Below are positions 25,269-33,917 of a stretch of DNA of 64,000 nt, piece by piece. Source of the DNA: UBA5109 sp963975155 (GTDB lineage: Bacteria; Pseudomonadota; Gammaproteobacteria; Pseudomonadales; Pseudohongiellaceae); NCBI GenBank assembly GCA_963975155.1, contig CAXBFG010000007.1, positions 1 through 64,000 of the forward strand, written 5' to 3'. The position numbers and the translations under genes were made by a program. Numbering within the stretch: position 1 is the first letter of the stretch; every line of letters begins with the position of its first letter. The notes beneath the pieces were generated by a model. That model did not search any database and was not told the origin of the DNA. It was given only the letters and a program-made list of their open reading frames with translations.

Positions 25269-25967
25269 TTGTTTCACTTATCACACAAAAAAATAAATGC
25301 CGCAAATTTTGCAGATTATGTAAATGCCAGGCTTTCTTTTGTCCTTAAAGCCACGCTGGTTGTTGGTGCCATTTCAATGTTCTGGCAGGGTCAATATCAG
25401 ACAGTTGTAGAAATTCTGGTTATTCTGGTCATTACTTTGCTGCCGGTATTTTTGGGGAAAAGATTTGATGTCAAAATTCCCCACAGCTTTGAAACACTGG
25501 CAGTTGTGTTTGTGTTTATGTCACTCTTTCTAGGCGAGATATATAGTTATTACACTATTTATTGGTGGTGGGACATCGTTTTGCATAGCGGGTCGGCATT
25601 TCTTTTAGGAATTATCGGCTTTCTTTTAGTCTATGTGTTGAACGAAACGAATGGTGTTGACCTGGATTTAAATCCAAATTTTATAGCTCTGTTTGCCTTT
25701 ATGTTCGCAGTTGGAATTGGCGTATTATGGGAAATAATAGAATTTGCAGCTGATCAGTTATTCGGAATGAATATGCAAAAAAGCGGGCTGGTTGACACAA
25801 TGTGGGATCTTATTGTTGATGTGATCGGTGCGCTTATTATCTCGGCCCTCGGCTGGGGCTTTTTAAAAACCCGTGAAACAGATTCATTTCTCGAACGCTG
25901 GATAGATGAGTTTATTGAGAAAAACCCAAGGTTTTTTGAGAAAAATGAATCAGACAAATCGGATTAA
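25269..25967 (+). CDS. Six-helix membrane protein, DUF2238/YjdF-like
   Basis: A 232-residue membrane protein with about six helices and a charged C terminus. The core ..WWWDIVLHSGSAFLLGIIGF..GIGVLWEIIEFAADQLFG..DTMWDLIVDVIGALI resembles the DUF2238/YjdF family, with conserved Asp/His/Glu in membrane segments. The start is probably a TTG at 25269 after GAGG; no ATG precedes the first helix. Function unknown. The EEP gene follows on the same strand after 35 bases and may be co-transcribed. Confidence 0.65.
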   Translation: MFHLSHKKINAANFADYVNARLSFVLKATLVVGAISMFWQGQYQTVVEILVILVITLLPVFLGKRFDVKIPHSFETLAVVFVFMSLFLGEIYSYYTIYWWWDIVLHSGSAFLLGIIGFLLVYVLNETNGVDLDLNPNFIALFAFMFAVGIGVLWEIIEFAADQLFGMNMQKSGLVDTMWDLIVDVIGALIISALGWGFLKTRETDSFLERWIDEFIEKNPRFFEKNESDKSD

Positions 25968-26002
25968 TATAGCAAAGTTATCTACGATGTTTACGAAGCA
26001 CA

Positions 26003-26740
26003 ATGTCTAGCTACAGAATCCTGACGCTTAATATCCACAAAGGTTTCTCCATGAGTAACTGGAATTTTACGCTGGATAAAATACGTGCCTGCATGCGTGA
26101 GTCCGGAGCGAATGTGGTTTTTTTACAGGAAGTAGTAGGTGAAAATATAAAGCACCGCGAAAAAATTGCAAATTGGCCGGAAAGCAATCAACTGGAATAT
26201 CTGGCAGATTCTGTCTGGGATCATTTCGCTTACGGTAAAAATGCGATTTATCAAAATGGGCATCATGGAAATGCGATTCTGAGTGAGATACCTTTTCAGG
26301 AATGGCAGAACATAGATCTCTCCTGCATGTCCTTCTCACAACGCGGAGTTTTGCACGGTTTTACCAAGGAAGGAGTTAACTTGCTTTGTGTACATATGGG
26401 GCTGTTTGAAAAAGAGCGACGCATGCAAACCCGCCAATTGGTTGAATATGTGCAGAGTAATATCCCGGACGATGAGCCCTTGATTCTTGCCGGAGATTTC
26501 AACGACTGGCGCTTTCAGAGTCATCGTTATTTACTTGAAAATTTATCCCTGTCAGAAGTCCATCTGGAAACCCACGGAGTCCTTGCAAAAACCTACCCGG
26601 CTCGTTTCCCGGTGCTCAAAATGGACAGAATTTATCAGCGCGGCTTTCAGGTGAAAGATAGTCGTCTGCTTTCCGGAAATGGCTGGCGTGATATGTCAGA
26701 TCACCGGGGTCTGCTAAGTGAACTTGAACTTAGCCTATAG
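26003..26740 (+). CDS. Endonuclease/exonuclease/phosphatase family protein
   Basis: A 245-residue EEP-fold protein without a signal peptide. It shows the fold's catalytic landmarks: LTLNIHKGF (metal-binding Asn), VVFLQEVVGEN (catalytic Glu), LCVHMGLFEKERRMQ (His), LAGDFNDW (Asp/Asn pair) and the terminal SDHRGLL (Asp-His). Members cleave phosphodiesters or phosphoesters in DNA, RNA, lipids or inositol phosphates. Its substrate is unknown. Confidence 0.88.
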   Translation: MSSYRILTLNIHKGFSMSNWNFTLDKIRACMRESGANVVFLQEVVGENIKHREKIANWPESNQLEYLADSVWDHFAYGKNAIYQNGHHGNAILSEIPFQEWQNIDLSCMSFSQRGVLHGFTKEGVNLLCVHMGLFEKERRMQTRQLVEYVQSNIPDDEPLILAGDFNDWRFQSHRYLLENLSLSEVHLETHGVLAKTYPARFPVLKMDRIYQRGFQVKDSRLLSGNGWRDMSDHRGLLSELELSL

Positions 26741-26872
26741 GCGTGGGCTTTGTATTATTTCCTGTTCAGGGCTCAAATTTTAAAGCCATAAAAACATAGT
26801 GTTTAATAATAAATTCAGAAAGTTCTTGTATGATTGGTTTTCCAGACTAAGGATGCAAGGTAGTGAGGGGAT

Positions 26873-27352
26873 ATGTTAACGAAAATATTTTACGGCTTAG
26901 CGATTGTGCTCACCTTGGCAATAGCAGCCTTTCTTGTGATGTTTTATAACCTGGCCAGGCAGTCTGAAACGATAGTCAATGCAGGCCTGCAAAATAATAT
27001 GTTACAGGACTGTCCGGACCGGCCTAGCTGCGTTAACAGTCTTTCCGATCTTGAACAACATGCTATCGCGGCTTTCGCAGTGCCTGACTCGATGACAGAA
27101 CCTGTAGCGGCCATGGCTGCTGTAATTATGACTATGCCCCGAGCTGAAATTATAGAAGTGAATGATGATTATTTGCATGCCATATATAGCAGTGCGATTT
27201 TTGGTTTTGTTGACGACCTTGAAATTTTAAGAGATGGCGAACAATTACAGGTCCGATCGGTATCCAGAGTTGGCTTTTCGGATCAGGGCGTGAACAGAAG
27301 AAGAGTTGAAGAACTACGCAGGCTTTGGCTGCAAGCCTCCATTCAAAATTAA
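26873..27352 (+). CDS. DUF1499 family protein
   Basis: A 159-residue protein with one N-terminal membrane helix (residues 5-27) and a periplasmic DUF1499 domain: ..CPDRPSCVNSLS (paired cysteines), ..HAIYSSAIFGFVDDLEI, and ..VRSVSRVGFSDQGVNRRRVEELR, the family's most conserved stretch. Function is unknown. It stands between the EEP gene and the convergent Bat genes. Confidence 0.85.
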   Translation: MLTKIFYGLAIVLTLAIAAFLVMFYNLARQSETIVNAGLQNNMLQDCPDRPSCVNSLSDLEQHAIAAFAVPDSMTEPVAAMAAVIMTMPRAEIIEVNDDYLHAIYSSAIFGFVDDLEILRDGEQLQVRSVSRVGFSDQGVNRRRVEELRRLWLQASIQN

Positions 27353-27396
27353 GGCTTCTATTATTTTAGTTGTGAAATATGCTTTCAACGCTCAGG

Positions 27397-28872
27397 CTAA
27401 TTTCTGTAAAGCGGCGGCAGGATATAGCCTGAGCTTTTAGTAGCTTTTGGCCGGTTCGCGTAATGAAGCTTGTTGACAAGTTGCAGAAAAGCCATGAAGT
27501 CAAAATTTCCGGTTGTGTTTTGCCTGCTATACAGCCGGTTTTGCAAGCTGCGAACATAAAAGCTCATATCCTCCATGCCAAACGCTGCATCTATTTTATC
27601 GAGATTGTATAAAGCAGTGTTTTTGAAATAAGCCTGCCCCCAGTTCAACAATTGCTCACCGGTGGCCTTGATATCCTCATTTTCACAGGCCTGTTTCAAT
27701 TTGTTGTAAGTTACATTGATATCTTGAATCTTGCGTACCGTGCTGCTTTTTTTACCATCTGTCCTTTTATTCCTGATCAGTTTCTGTAGTTTTTGCCAGA
27801 TCAAGACCAGGGCAGGGCCAAAAAATAAAACTGATACGGCAAGCAGGATGCCAATGACAAGTAAGAGGTTCAGATTTATTGCCGCCCAGATACTTTCTGT
27901 CTGAGTGGTTTCGTCAGCTGTCCTGGTTTCCGGTTCCAGACGCCGACCATCGACGGTAAGGATATCAAGTGTCAGGGCTGGTAAGGAGGCAAATTCAAGG
28001 CTGTCATTTCGCGTATTCCACCAGGGAATTTCGATCGCAGGTAACTCGAAACGACCGGCCTCGGTAGCAACCAGGGTGATGTTTTGGCTATGTCCGGAAC
28101 TGACGCCGCCGCTTTCGGTAATATCAACCTGCTGTGCTTCAGCCGGGTATGAACGCAAACTGGAATTGGCTGTGAAATCCAGATTGATAAGCATGGATGC
28201 ATAAAGGTCGTCTGCATTCAGTTGTATGCTGCGTACCACTGAATCTCCAATACGCATGTCGTCAAGTGAACGACTCCAGTTTTCGGAAATGCTGATATTG
28301 CTGCTAGGCAGCCAGTATGGACTTGGAAAGTTGTCGGGTACAGGCAATATCGGAATTTGATGTGACTCGCTTTGCAGTTCAATACGCTGACGCTGATCGG
28401 TGGTTTTCAGATTTGGGTTGTTTCTGGTGGCACGGGTTTGAGTAAAGGCACGAAAGCGAATTGGCTCAATGGTAAAATCACCGCTGTTTTGCGGGAAAAT
28501 CACGAATCGACTTTCGTTCACGGTGTAAAGAATATCATTTACGGTTTCCGTGTAATTCAGGTCTTCACCGAGTTTGTTGAAGGCAGCAGGAGATAGCTCC
28601 AGACTCGAAAAAGTCGCTCCCCGCTCAAAGGACAGTGTGTAATAAAGTTTTATACTGAAGATCAGCGCTTCCTGTACATAGGCCTGACTTTTATCGAGCG
28701 TAGTTAGCAGAAAGACTTCATTATTTTCTGTGGCATGGCTCAATTCAGAAATGCTTTGGTTTTCAGCAGCTATTTGGGCCCAGGCTGAAGCGGGAAAGAA
28801 CAGTTGGATGCAAAGGGCGAGCAAAAAATAAAACAGGCTTTGACGGCCTGAATATAACCTGGACTTTACCAT
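27397..28872 (-). CDS. batD: BatD family protein
   Basis: A 491-residue membrane protein of the Bat (Bacteroides aerotolerance) set. It has a signal peptide (..QLFFPASAWAQ), two or three beta-sandwich repeats with the characteristic ..DKSQAYVQEALIFSIKLYY segment, then a membrane helix at about 325-350 and a cytoplasmic tail. BatD normally works with MoxR ATPase and vWA proteins BatA/BatB. Those genes are not adjacent here. Its ATG lies within the end of the upstream TPR gene (7-base overlap), so the pair is translationally coupled. Confidence 0.82.
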   Translation of the reverse strand: MVKSRLYSGRQSLFYFLLALCIQLFFPASAWAQIAAENQSISELSHATENNEVFLLTTLDKSQAYVQEALIFSIKLYYTLSFERGATFSSLELSPAAFNKLGEDLNYTETVNDILYTVNESRFVIFPQNSGDFTIEPIRFRAFTQTRATRNNPNLKTTDQRQRIELQSESHQIPILPVPDNFPSPYWLPSSNISISENWSRSLDDMRIGDSVVRSIQLNADDLYASMLINLDFTANSSLRSYPAEAQQVDITESGGVSSGHSQNITLVATEAGRFELPAIEIPWWNTRNDSLEFASLPALTLDILTVDGRRLEPETRTADETTQTESIWAAINLNLLLVIGILLAVSVLFFGPALVLIWQKLQKLIRNKRTDGKKSSTVRKIQDINVTYNKLKQACENEDIKATGEQLLNWGQAYFKNTALYNLDKIDAAFGMEDMSFYVRSLQNRLYSRQNTTGNFDFMAFLQLVNKLHYANRPKATKSSGYILPPLYRN

Positions 28873-29660
28873 AGCTGTTGATTGCTTTCGATGGCCAGTA
28901 AATCCATCCTGCCCGCGTTTTCTGCTTTTTGCTGTATCTCAAACTTGTTTTTCATCAGTATGCCAGGTTCGTCTTTGATACGGCCCAGCCATTGTTGCAG
29001 AGATAATTCTTTCTCCAGAGCGGCACTAAATTCCTGTTCTTCAGCAGTTTCAGGATCATCAAGATGACTGTTTCCAGTATTCCCGTCAGCATCCTGGCTT
29101 TCCTGCTGACTGATTCTCTGGGAGTTATCTTCCTGGTTTTGTTCGTTTTCCTGGCCATTAGTTTCGGCTGTAATTTCCTGGCTATCGTTAGGGTTTAAAG
29201 GTTCAGCTTCTTCACCTTCTTCACGTTCCATTTTTTCCTCACTACCAGGGTCATCGGTAAGCCTGGCCTTTAGCGCTGACACTAATTCGAGGTTGGCTGC
29301 GGCAGCTTCATGTTGGGGCTCCAGATTCAGCACACGACGATACATATCAATGGCTTCATTTAGCCGATAAAGTTGTGCCAGGGCATTGCCACGATTGTAC
29401 ATGGAGCCTACGTCATTCAGGAGATCCAGGTCTATCAAGGCTGCTTCATAGTTTCCCTGGCGGTAATTGGCTGCAGCACGCCAGGCTATATCTTCAAACA
29501 AAATGGAAGCGTTCTGGTACTCGTTGTTGTCAAAAGACCGACTGGCAAGTTGATTGTCATTGGACCATAGTTCGCGCCATTCCCAGGCGTATACAGAAGC
29601 TGGAGAAGCAAGCAACAACAGCAGGCAAAGGGAATAAAAATGAAGTTTTACTTTTAACAC
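28866..29660 (-). CDS. BatC-like TPR protein
   Basis: A 264-residue exported protein: signal peptide (..LLLLASPASVYA), two or three TPR units between about residues 60 and 130 (..YNRGNALAQLYRLNEAIDMYRRVLNLEPQHEAA), then a long acidic, Gln/Glu-rich low-complexity stretch and a short C-terminal helix region. This is the layout of the C-terminal half of BatB/BatC proteins, without the von Willebrand A domain. It overlaps batD by 7 bases. Upstream to 29983 no vWA or MoxR gene is seen, so the operon is reduced. Confidence 0.78.
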   Translation of the reverse strand: MLKVKLHFYSLCLLLLLASPASVYAWEWRELWSNDNQLASRSFDNNEYQNASILFEDIAWRAAANYRQGNYEAALIDLDLLNDVGSMYNRGNALAQLYRLNEAIDMYRRVLNLEPQHEAAAANLELVSALKARLTDDPGSEEKMEREEGEEAEPLNPNDSQEITAETNGQENEQNQEDNSQRISQQESQDADGNTGNSHLDDPETAEEQEFSAALEKELSLQQWLGRIKDEPGILMKNKFEIQQKAENAGRMDLLAIESNQQLW

Positions 29661-29852
29661 GATGTAGCCGTACCCATACTGATAAGGAGTTTCTAGAACG
29701 CTTCGGCATTATACGGGGCCATCAATGCTAAGCAAATTTGCAAATTAGTGTAATCTTTGAATAAGTAAGCAATGTGGAAAATTATGCCAAGCAAGTTCCA
29801 TAGTGGGAATGCGGTTGCTTTCAGGGAATTGAACAGGTATTTTTTGCCAGTT

Positions 29853-29868
29853 TGGCACCCGGCTGGCA
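29853..29868 (+). promoter_or_regulatory. Candidate sigma-54 promoter
   Basis: TGGCAC at 29853-29858 and TGGCA at 29864-29868 give the invariant GG (29854-29855), ten bases, GC (29866-29867) spacing of -24/-12 promoters. It points to the fused MFS/spermidine-synthase gene 116 bases downstream. The rest of 29661-29983 has no gene that I can support. Confidence 0.45.
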
Positions 29869-29983
29869 TAGCCAAAGATCAGGAATTCTGCAGACTTAAA
29901 GTTGGCCTGTAGGTTGTTTGTACCCGGCACCTTTTATAGGCCCCTTTAAGGCCCAATTTGGTAGTTAACTCTTGGAGTTTTGG

Positions 29984-32443
29984 ATGAATGAAGCAAGCGC
30001 TGATGCGGTCATAAACCGGCCGGTGTATTTCTTCCTGATATTGTTGTTTATTGGTTCCGGTGCTTCAGCCTTGATCTATGAGCTGGTCTGGTATCAGTTA
30101 ATCGGCCTGGTCATTGGTGTATCTTCCATTTCCCTGGGTATATTGCTGGCCGTTTTTATGGGAGGCATGTGTATCGGCAGTTTATTATTGCCCAGGCTAA
30201 TCAGTGCTAAACATCATCCGCTGAAAATCTACGCTTGTCTGGAACTGGGGATCGCCATCAGCGGGGTCTTGCTGCTGTACGGAATGCCACTATTGCGTAA
30301 CTTATATTTTGGTACCGCAACTGAAGGCTTCCTGGATTATGTGTTGCGAGGCTTATTTGCGGGTATCTGTTTACTACCACCGACAATTTTAATGGGAGCA
30401 ACTCTGCCGGCTATAGCACGCTGGGTGAAGTCAACACCGGCAGGTGTATCATGGCTGGGCCTGTTTTATGGTGGCAATATTGCCGGGGCAGTATTCGGCA
30501 CGATGTTGGCAGGTTTTTATCTGCTGCGTGTCTTTGACATTGGAATCGCTACTTTTGTGGCGGTGCTGATTAACCTGTCTGTTGCCGTGACTGCCATGGC
30601 CATTATCCGCCAGGCTGAATATATCAATAACTCTGCTGATACAGCTTTTGCAGGCAAAGACAGAACTGGTAGCAAGACGCTAAATATTATTCCAAGAGAA
30701 GCCTGGCCGGTCTATATAACGACCATGCTATCCGGTGCGACAGCACTGGCTGCCGAAGTCCTTTGGACCCGGCATCTGTCTTTGTTTATCGGAGCCACTG
30801 TCTATGGTTTTGCGCTCATTCTTTCAGTGTTCCTGATAGGCTTGGGACTGGGTAGTACCATTGCGGCGAAGCGTGCTCCACATTTGAAGAACCCTAAATT
30901 TGCTCTGGGCCTCTGTCAATTATCCTTGTGTCTGTTTATGGCCTGGGCTGTGTATCTGGTTACCCAGAATTTACCTTACTGGGAAGTCAACATAGATGGC
31001 AATTCGCCCTGGTTAAGATTGCAGCTGGATTTCTGGCGTTGCCTGCTGGCTATGTTTCCTGCTGCTTTGTTGTGGGGTGCAAGCTTTCCCCTGGCCTTGG
31101 CTGCCGCTGCTAACGATAAGCAGGATAGTGCGCATCTGGTTGGTGGTTTATATGCTGCCAATACTTTTGGGGCTATTATCGGTTCACTGGCAGGGGGATT
31201 TATTCTGGTGCCCTGGATAGGGAGTCAGCTGGCGCAGCAGATAATTATTCTGGTATCGGCGCTTTCTGCATTCTTGATGTTCATATCGGCATCGGGACAA
31301 CTGCAAAATTCTGGCAGAAAAATATTAAGTTCGGCACTGGTAATTGTTGTTGCTTTTGTTTCAATCATAACCGTACCTCCTGTTCTGGATGAAGTAATTG
31401 CCTATGGCCGATATTTGCCCGCTTATGGTCGTGGCGTGAATGTGATTTATGCGGGAGAAGGACTGACTGCTTCAATTGCGGTTACCAGAGAGAGGGATGG
31501 AATACTCAATTATCACAATTCAGGTAAGGTCCAGGCTTCCAGCTACCCTCAGGATATGCGTTTGCAACGTATGCTGGGCCACCTGACAACACTGATACCC
31601 GAGAATCAGGACAATTTTTTAGTCATAGGCCTGGGGGCGGGAGTTACTGCGGGTGCAGTAGCCATAGATCCTAATGTCGGGAAGGTAAGAATTGCAGAAC
31701 TGGAGCCTTTAGTACCAGAAGTTATCTCAAGGTATTTCAGTGAACATAATTTTGACGTGGTGAACAACCCGGTAGTGGATATCCATGTTGATGATGGCAG
31801 ACATTTTTTACAGACAACCGATATGACCTTTGATGGCATTACTTCAGACCCTCTCGACCCCTGGGTTAAAGGCGCGGCTGCACTTTACACAGAGGAATTC
31901 TGGGAACTAGCAAAATCAAAATTAAATCCCGGTGGAGTGGTTACCGTCTTTGTACAGCTTTATGAGAGTACTGAAGCTGCCGTAAAAAGCGAAATCGCTA
32001 CTTTTATGGAAGTGTTTCCGAACGGAGCTGTATTTGGGAATACGCAGGCAGGCAGAGGTTATGATCTGGTACTGCTTGGTATGGCGGATGATGACCGTAT
32101 TAATGTGGACCGGATGATAGAGCGCTTTAATCACCCTCGCTATGGTCGGGTCCGGGCTTCCCTGACTGAAGTTGGTTTAAACAGTGTCAGTGATTTACTC
32201 AGCACCTTTGCAGGGCAAGCTGAAGACCTTGCTTTTTGGCTGGAGGAGGCTGAAATTAACAGGGATAAGAATATGCGCCTGCAATATCTGGCTGGCATGG
32301 GCTTGAATCTTTATGAAAATGCTGAAATTTATAACAATATGCTGAACAGGGGCATAGCTTATCCACAAGATTTATTTGTAGGCAGTGAAGAAGTACTTGC
32401 AGAATTGGAGGGTAAAATTACCCGCAGACAGGGGCGCTTCTAG
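29984..32443 (+). CDS. Fused MFS/spermidine-synthase-like membrane protein
   Basis: An 819-residue protein. The first 500 or so residues form about twelve to fourteen membrane helices in two similar blocks (..GSGASALIYELVWYQLIGL.. and ..LSGATALAAEVLWTRHLSL..). The C-terminal 300 or so form a spermidine-synthase-like domain with ..YHNSGKVQASSYPQDMRLQRMLGHL, VIGLGAGVTAGAVAIDP, and ..VHVDDGRHFL-type sequence. The family occurs widely; aminopropyl transfer is not established for most members. I choose ATG at 29984 with TTGGAG upstream rather than a TTG four codons earlier. The C terminus is about 100 residues longer than the synthase core. Confidence 0.83.
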   Translation: MNEASADAVINRPVYFFLILLFIGSGASALIYELVWYQLIGLVIGVSSISLGILLAVFMGGMCIGSLLLPRLISAKHHPLKIYACLELGIAISGVLLLYGMPLLRNLYFGTATEGFLDYVLRGLFAGICLLPPTILMGATLPAIARWVKSTPAGVSWLGLFYGGNIAGAVFGTMLAGFYLLRVFDIGIATFVAVLINLSVAVTAMAIIRQAEYINNSADTAFAGKDRTGSKTLNIIPREAWPVYITTMLSGATALAAEVLWTRHLSLFIGATVYGFALILSVFLIGLGLGSTIAAKRAPHLKNPKFALGLCQLSLCLFMAWAVYLVTQNLPYWEVNIDGNSPWLRLQLDFWRCLLAMFPAALLWGASFPLALAAAANDKQDSAHLVGGLYAANTFGAIIGSLAGGFILVPWIGSQLAQQIIILVSALSAFLMFISASGQLQNSGRKILSSALVIVVAFVSIITVPPVLDEVIAYGRYLPAYGRGVNVIYAGEGLTASIAVTRERDGILNYHNSGKVQASSYPQDMRLQRMLGHLTTLIPENQDNFLVIGLGAGVTAGAVAIDPNVGKVRIAELEPLVPEVISRYFSEHNFDVVNNPVVDIHVDDGRHFLQTTDMTFDGITSDPLDPWVKGAAALYTEEFWELAKSKLNPGGVVTVFVQLYESTEAAVKSEIATFMEVFPNGAVFGNTQAGRGYDLVLLGMADDDRINVDRMIERFNHPRYGRVRASLTEVGLNSVSDLLSTFAGQAEDLAFWLEEAEINRDKNMRLQYLAGMGLNLYENAEIYNNMLNRGIAYPQDLFVGSEEVLAELEGKITRRQGRF

Positions 32444-32509
32444 GTGCAACTTCAACATTTGCTGCATAATGTTTAGTGAAAGAAATCTGTGAATTAATGG
32501 TAATATAAG

Positions 32510-32523
32510 CCCAATCGATTGGG
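32510..32523. promoter_or_regulatory. Perfect 14-bp palindrome upstream of the tandem PCuAC-like genes
   Basis: CCCAATCGATTGGG lies 84 bases before the first of the two paralogous genes. It is operator-like, but no regulator is encoded nearby. Confidence 0.4.
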
Positions 32524-32607
32524 TCAAAAGTTAAGAACAGATACCTGTTGCTTATCAAGATAAATTTTTTACTGTATTTTTAACCTAAGACAGCTCAGAG
32601 GAAGGTC

Positions 32608-33135
32608 ATGAATTTCACTAAATTAAAATTAGGTCAGTTTTTTAGTATCATCGCATTGATGTTGTTTTGTCAGACAACTGTCTTTGCTCAGCCAGTGATG
32701 ATTCCCGGTTTTATGGGAATTGAGAGTTCCTATATTGAAGCGCCGGCGTCAGATGAAGATTCAACAAATGCTTATTTCACCATTGTAAACCTGCATTATG
32801 AACCGCTCCGTCTTTTAAGTGCCAGCAGCGAAATATTTGAAAATGCTGTGTTTCTTGATGCGAATAACCAGCAACTTGAATTTGTGGAAATTCTACCTGG
32901 CCAGCGTATAGCGATGATTCCAGGCGGATTACATATGCAACTGAATGACATTGATTCCGGGATTGCGGCTGGCGATTCTTTTGAATTCAAGCTAAAGGTT
33001 CGCCGAGGACGTGAAGCACTTCCATTCCAGGAAGAGATTGTAGCCGTAGGCTTGTTTTCAGGTGGACCGTCGCCCCGACCTGCGGGCATCCCCAATGAAG
33101 ATGAATATGCAGTCAAAGTTCCGGTTAAACACTAA
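32608..33135 (+). CDS. PCuAC-like secreted protein, first tandem copy
   Basis: A 175-residue periplasmic protein with a signal peptide (cleaved near ..TTVFA-QPV). The fold matches the PCu(A)C copper-chaperone domain: ..TNAYFTIVNLHYEPLRLLSASS, then ..PGQRIAMIPGGLHMQLNDID and ..GDSFEFKLKVRRG. The usual copper site is His-x-Met plus Met early and His-x-Met later. Here the early site is replaced (..SSEIFENAVFLD), and only the His of GGLHMQL remains. Copper binding in the standard way is therefore doubtful. A paralogue follows directly. AGGAAGG precedes the ATG. Confidence 0.75.
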   Translation: MNFTKLKLGQFFSIIALMLFCQTTVFAQPVMIPGFMGIESSYIEAPASDEDSTNAYFTIVNLHYEPLRLLSASSEIFENAVFLDANNQQLEFVEILPGQRIAMIPGGLHMQLNDIDSGIAAGDSFEFKLKVRRGREALPFQEEIVAVGLFSGGPSPRPAGIPNEDEYAVKVPVKH

Positions 33136-33256
33136 AAATAGTGACGGATAGTTTCTGCATGATTTGCATGCTTAGTCAGGATGTAAATGCTTGGGCCAGG
33201 ACCTGAATTTGCTGTTAATATATTTTCTGAATGAAATTAAAGTTGAGGGGGTAATC

Positions 33257-33790
33257 ATGAAATTCACTAAACTAAGCGTAAGTCATCTATTTGCTTTAGC
33301 TATGGCATTATTGTTCTTGCAAACAAGTGCTTTTGCCCAGCCGGTAATGATTCCTGGTTTTTTTGGCATAGAAAGCTCCTACATTGAAGCTCCGGAGAAT
33401 GATACAACGTCAACCAATGCCTATCTCACTATAGTAAACCTGCACTATGAACCACTTCGTTTGTTAGGCACCAGTAGTGAGATTTTTGAAAATGCCGAGT
33501 TCTTTGACGCTAATAATCAACCCGTTGAATATTTCGAAGTCCTTCCTGGGGAACGCCTGGCAATGAGGCCTGGCGGAATGCACATAAAGCTTGGTTCGCT
33601 TGATTCGGCAATTAGTGCCGGAGAAACAGTTGATATAAGCTTACATGTCCGCCGCGGGCGTGAAGCTCTGGAAGCCGTTGAAGCTTTTGATCCCATGGAT
33701 AACGTCGGTGCATTAACAGGCAGAAAACCCGTGAAAGCCGGCATACCGAATGAAGACGAATATGTTATTAAGGCTGATATAAGACATTAA
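33257..33790 (+). CDS. PCuAC-like secreted protein, second tandem copy
   Basis: A 177-residue paralogue of the preceding protein, with nearly identical signal-peptide end and mature start (AQPVMIPGF.GIESSYIEAP) and C terminus (AGIPNEDEY). The start at 33257 is set by GAGGGGG upstream. It also lacks the early copper ligands and has GGMHIKL in place of the late His-x-Met. Between the domain and the tail lies a different insert (EAFDPMDNVGALTGRKPVK). The two arose by tandem duplication. Ligand and role are unknown. Confidence 0.75.
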   Translation: MKFTKLSVSHLFALAMALLFLQTSAFAQPVMIPGFFGIESSYIEAPENDTTSTNAYLTIVNLHYEPLRLLGTSSEIFENAEFFDANNQPVEYFEVLPGERLAMRPGGMHIKLGSLDSAISAGETVDISLHVRRGREALEAVEAFDPMDNVGALTGRKPVKAGIPNEDEYVIKADIRH

Positions 33791-33879
33791 ATATCACACT
33801 GTTTAAACCTGACCCTCAAGGGGGCTGGTGCTTAAAACAGATAGATTTATACCCGAGCGGGTTAATATTTTGTTAACAT

Positions 33880-33917
33880 AAGGCCTTTGAAGTTTTTGAA
33901 TTCAAAGGCCTTTTTTT
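33880..33917 (+). terminator. Strong intrinsic terminator abutting the next start codon
   Basis: AAGGCCTTTGAA (33880-33891) pairs perfectly with TTCAAAGGCCTT (33901-33912), followed by T through 33917. The TTG start of the TSUP gene begins at 33916. The only ribosome-site-like sequence, AAAGG at 33904-33908, is inside the stem. Confidence 0.8.

Noticed and set aside
29745..29930. A 61-codon minus-strand frame (..FLIFGYASRVPNWQK..) upstream of the Bat genes
   Set aside because: The residues look somewhat protein-like, but no family, ribosome site or partner is evident, and it overlaps the candidate sigma-54 promoter.
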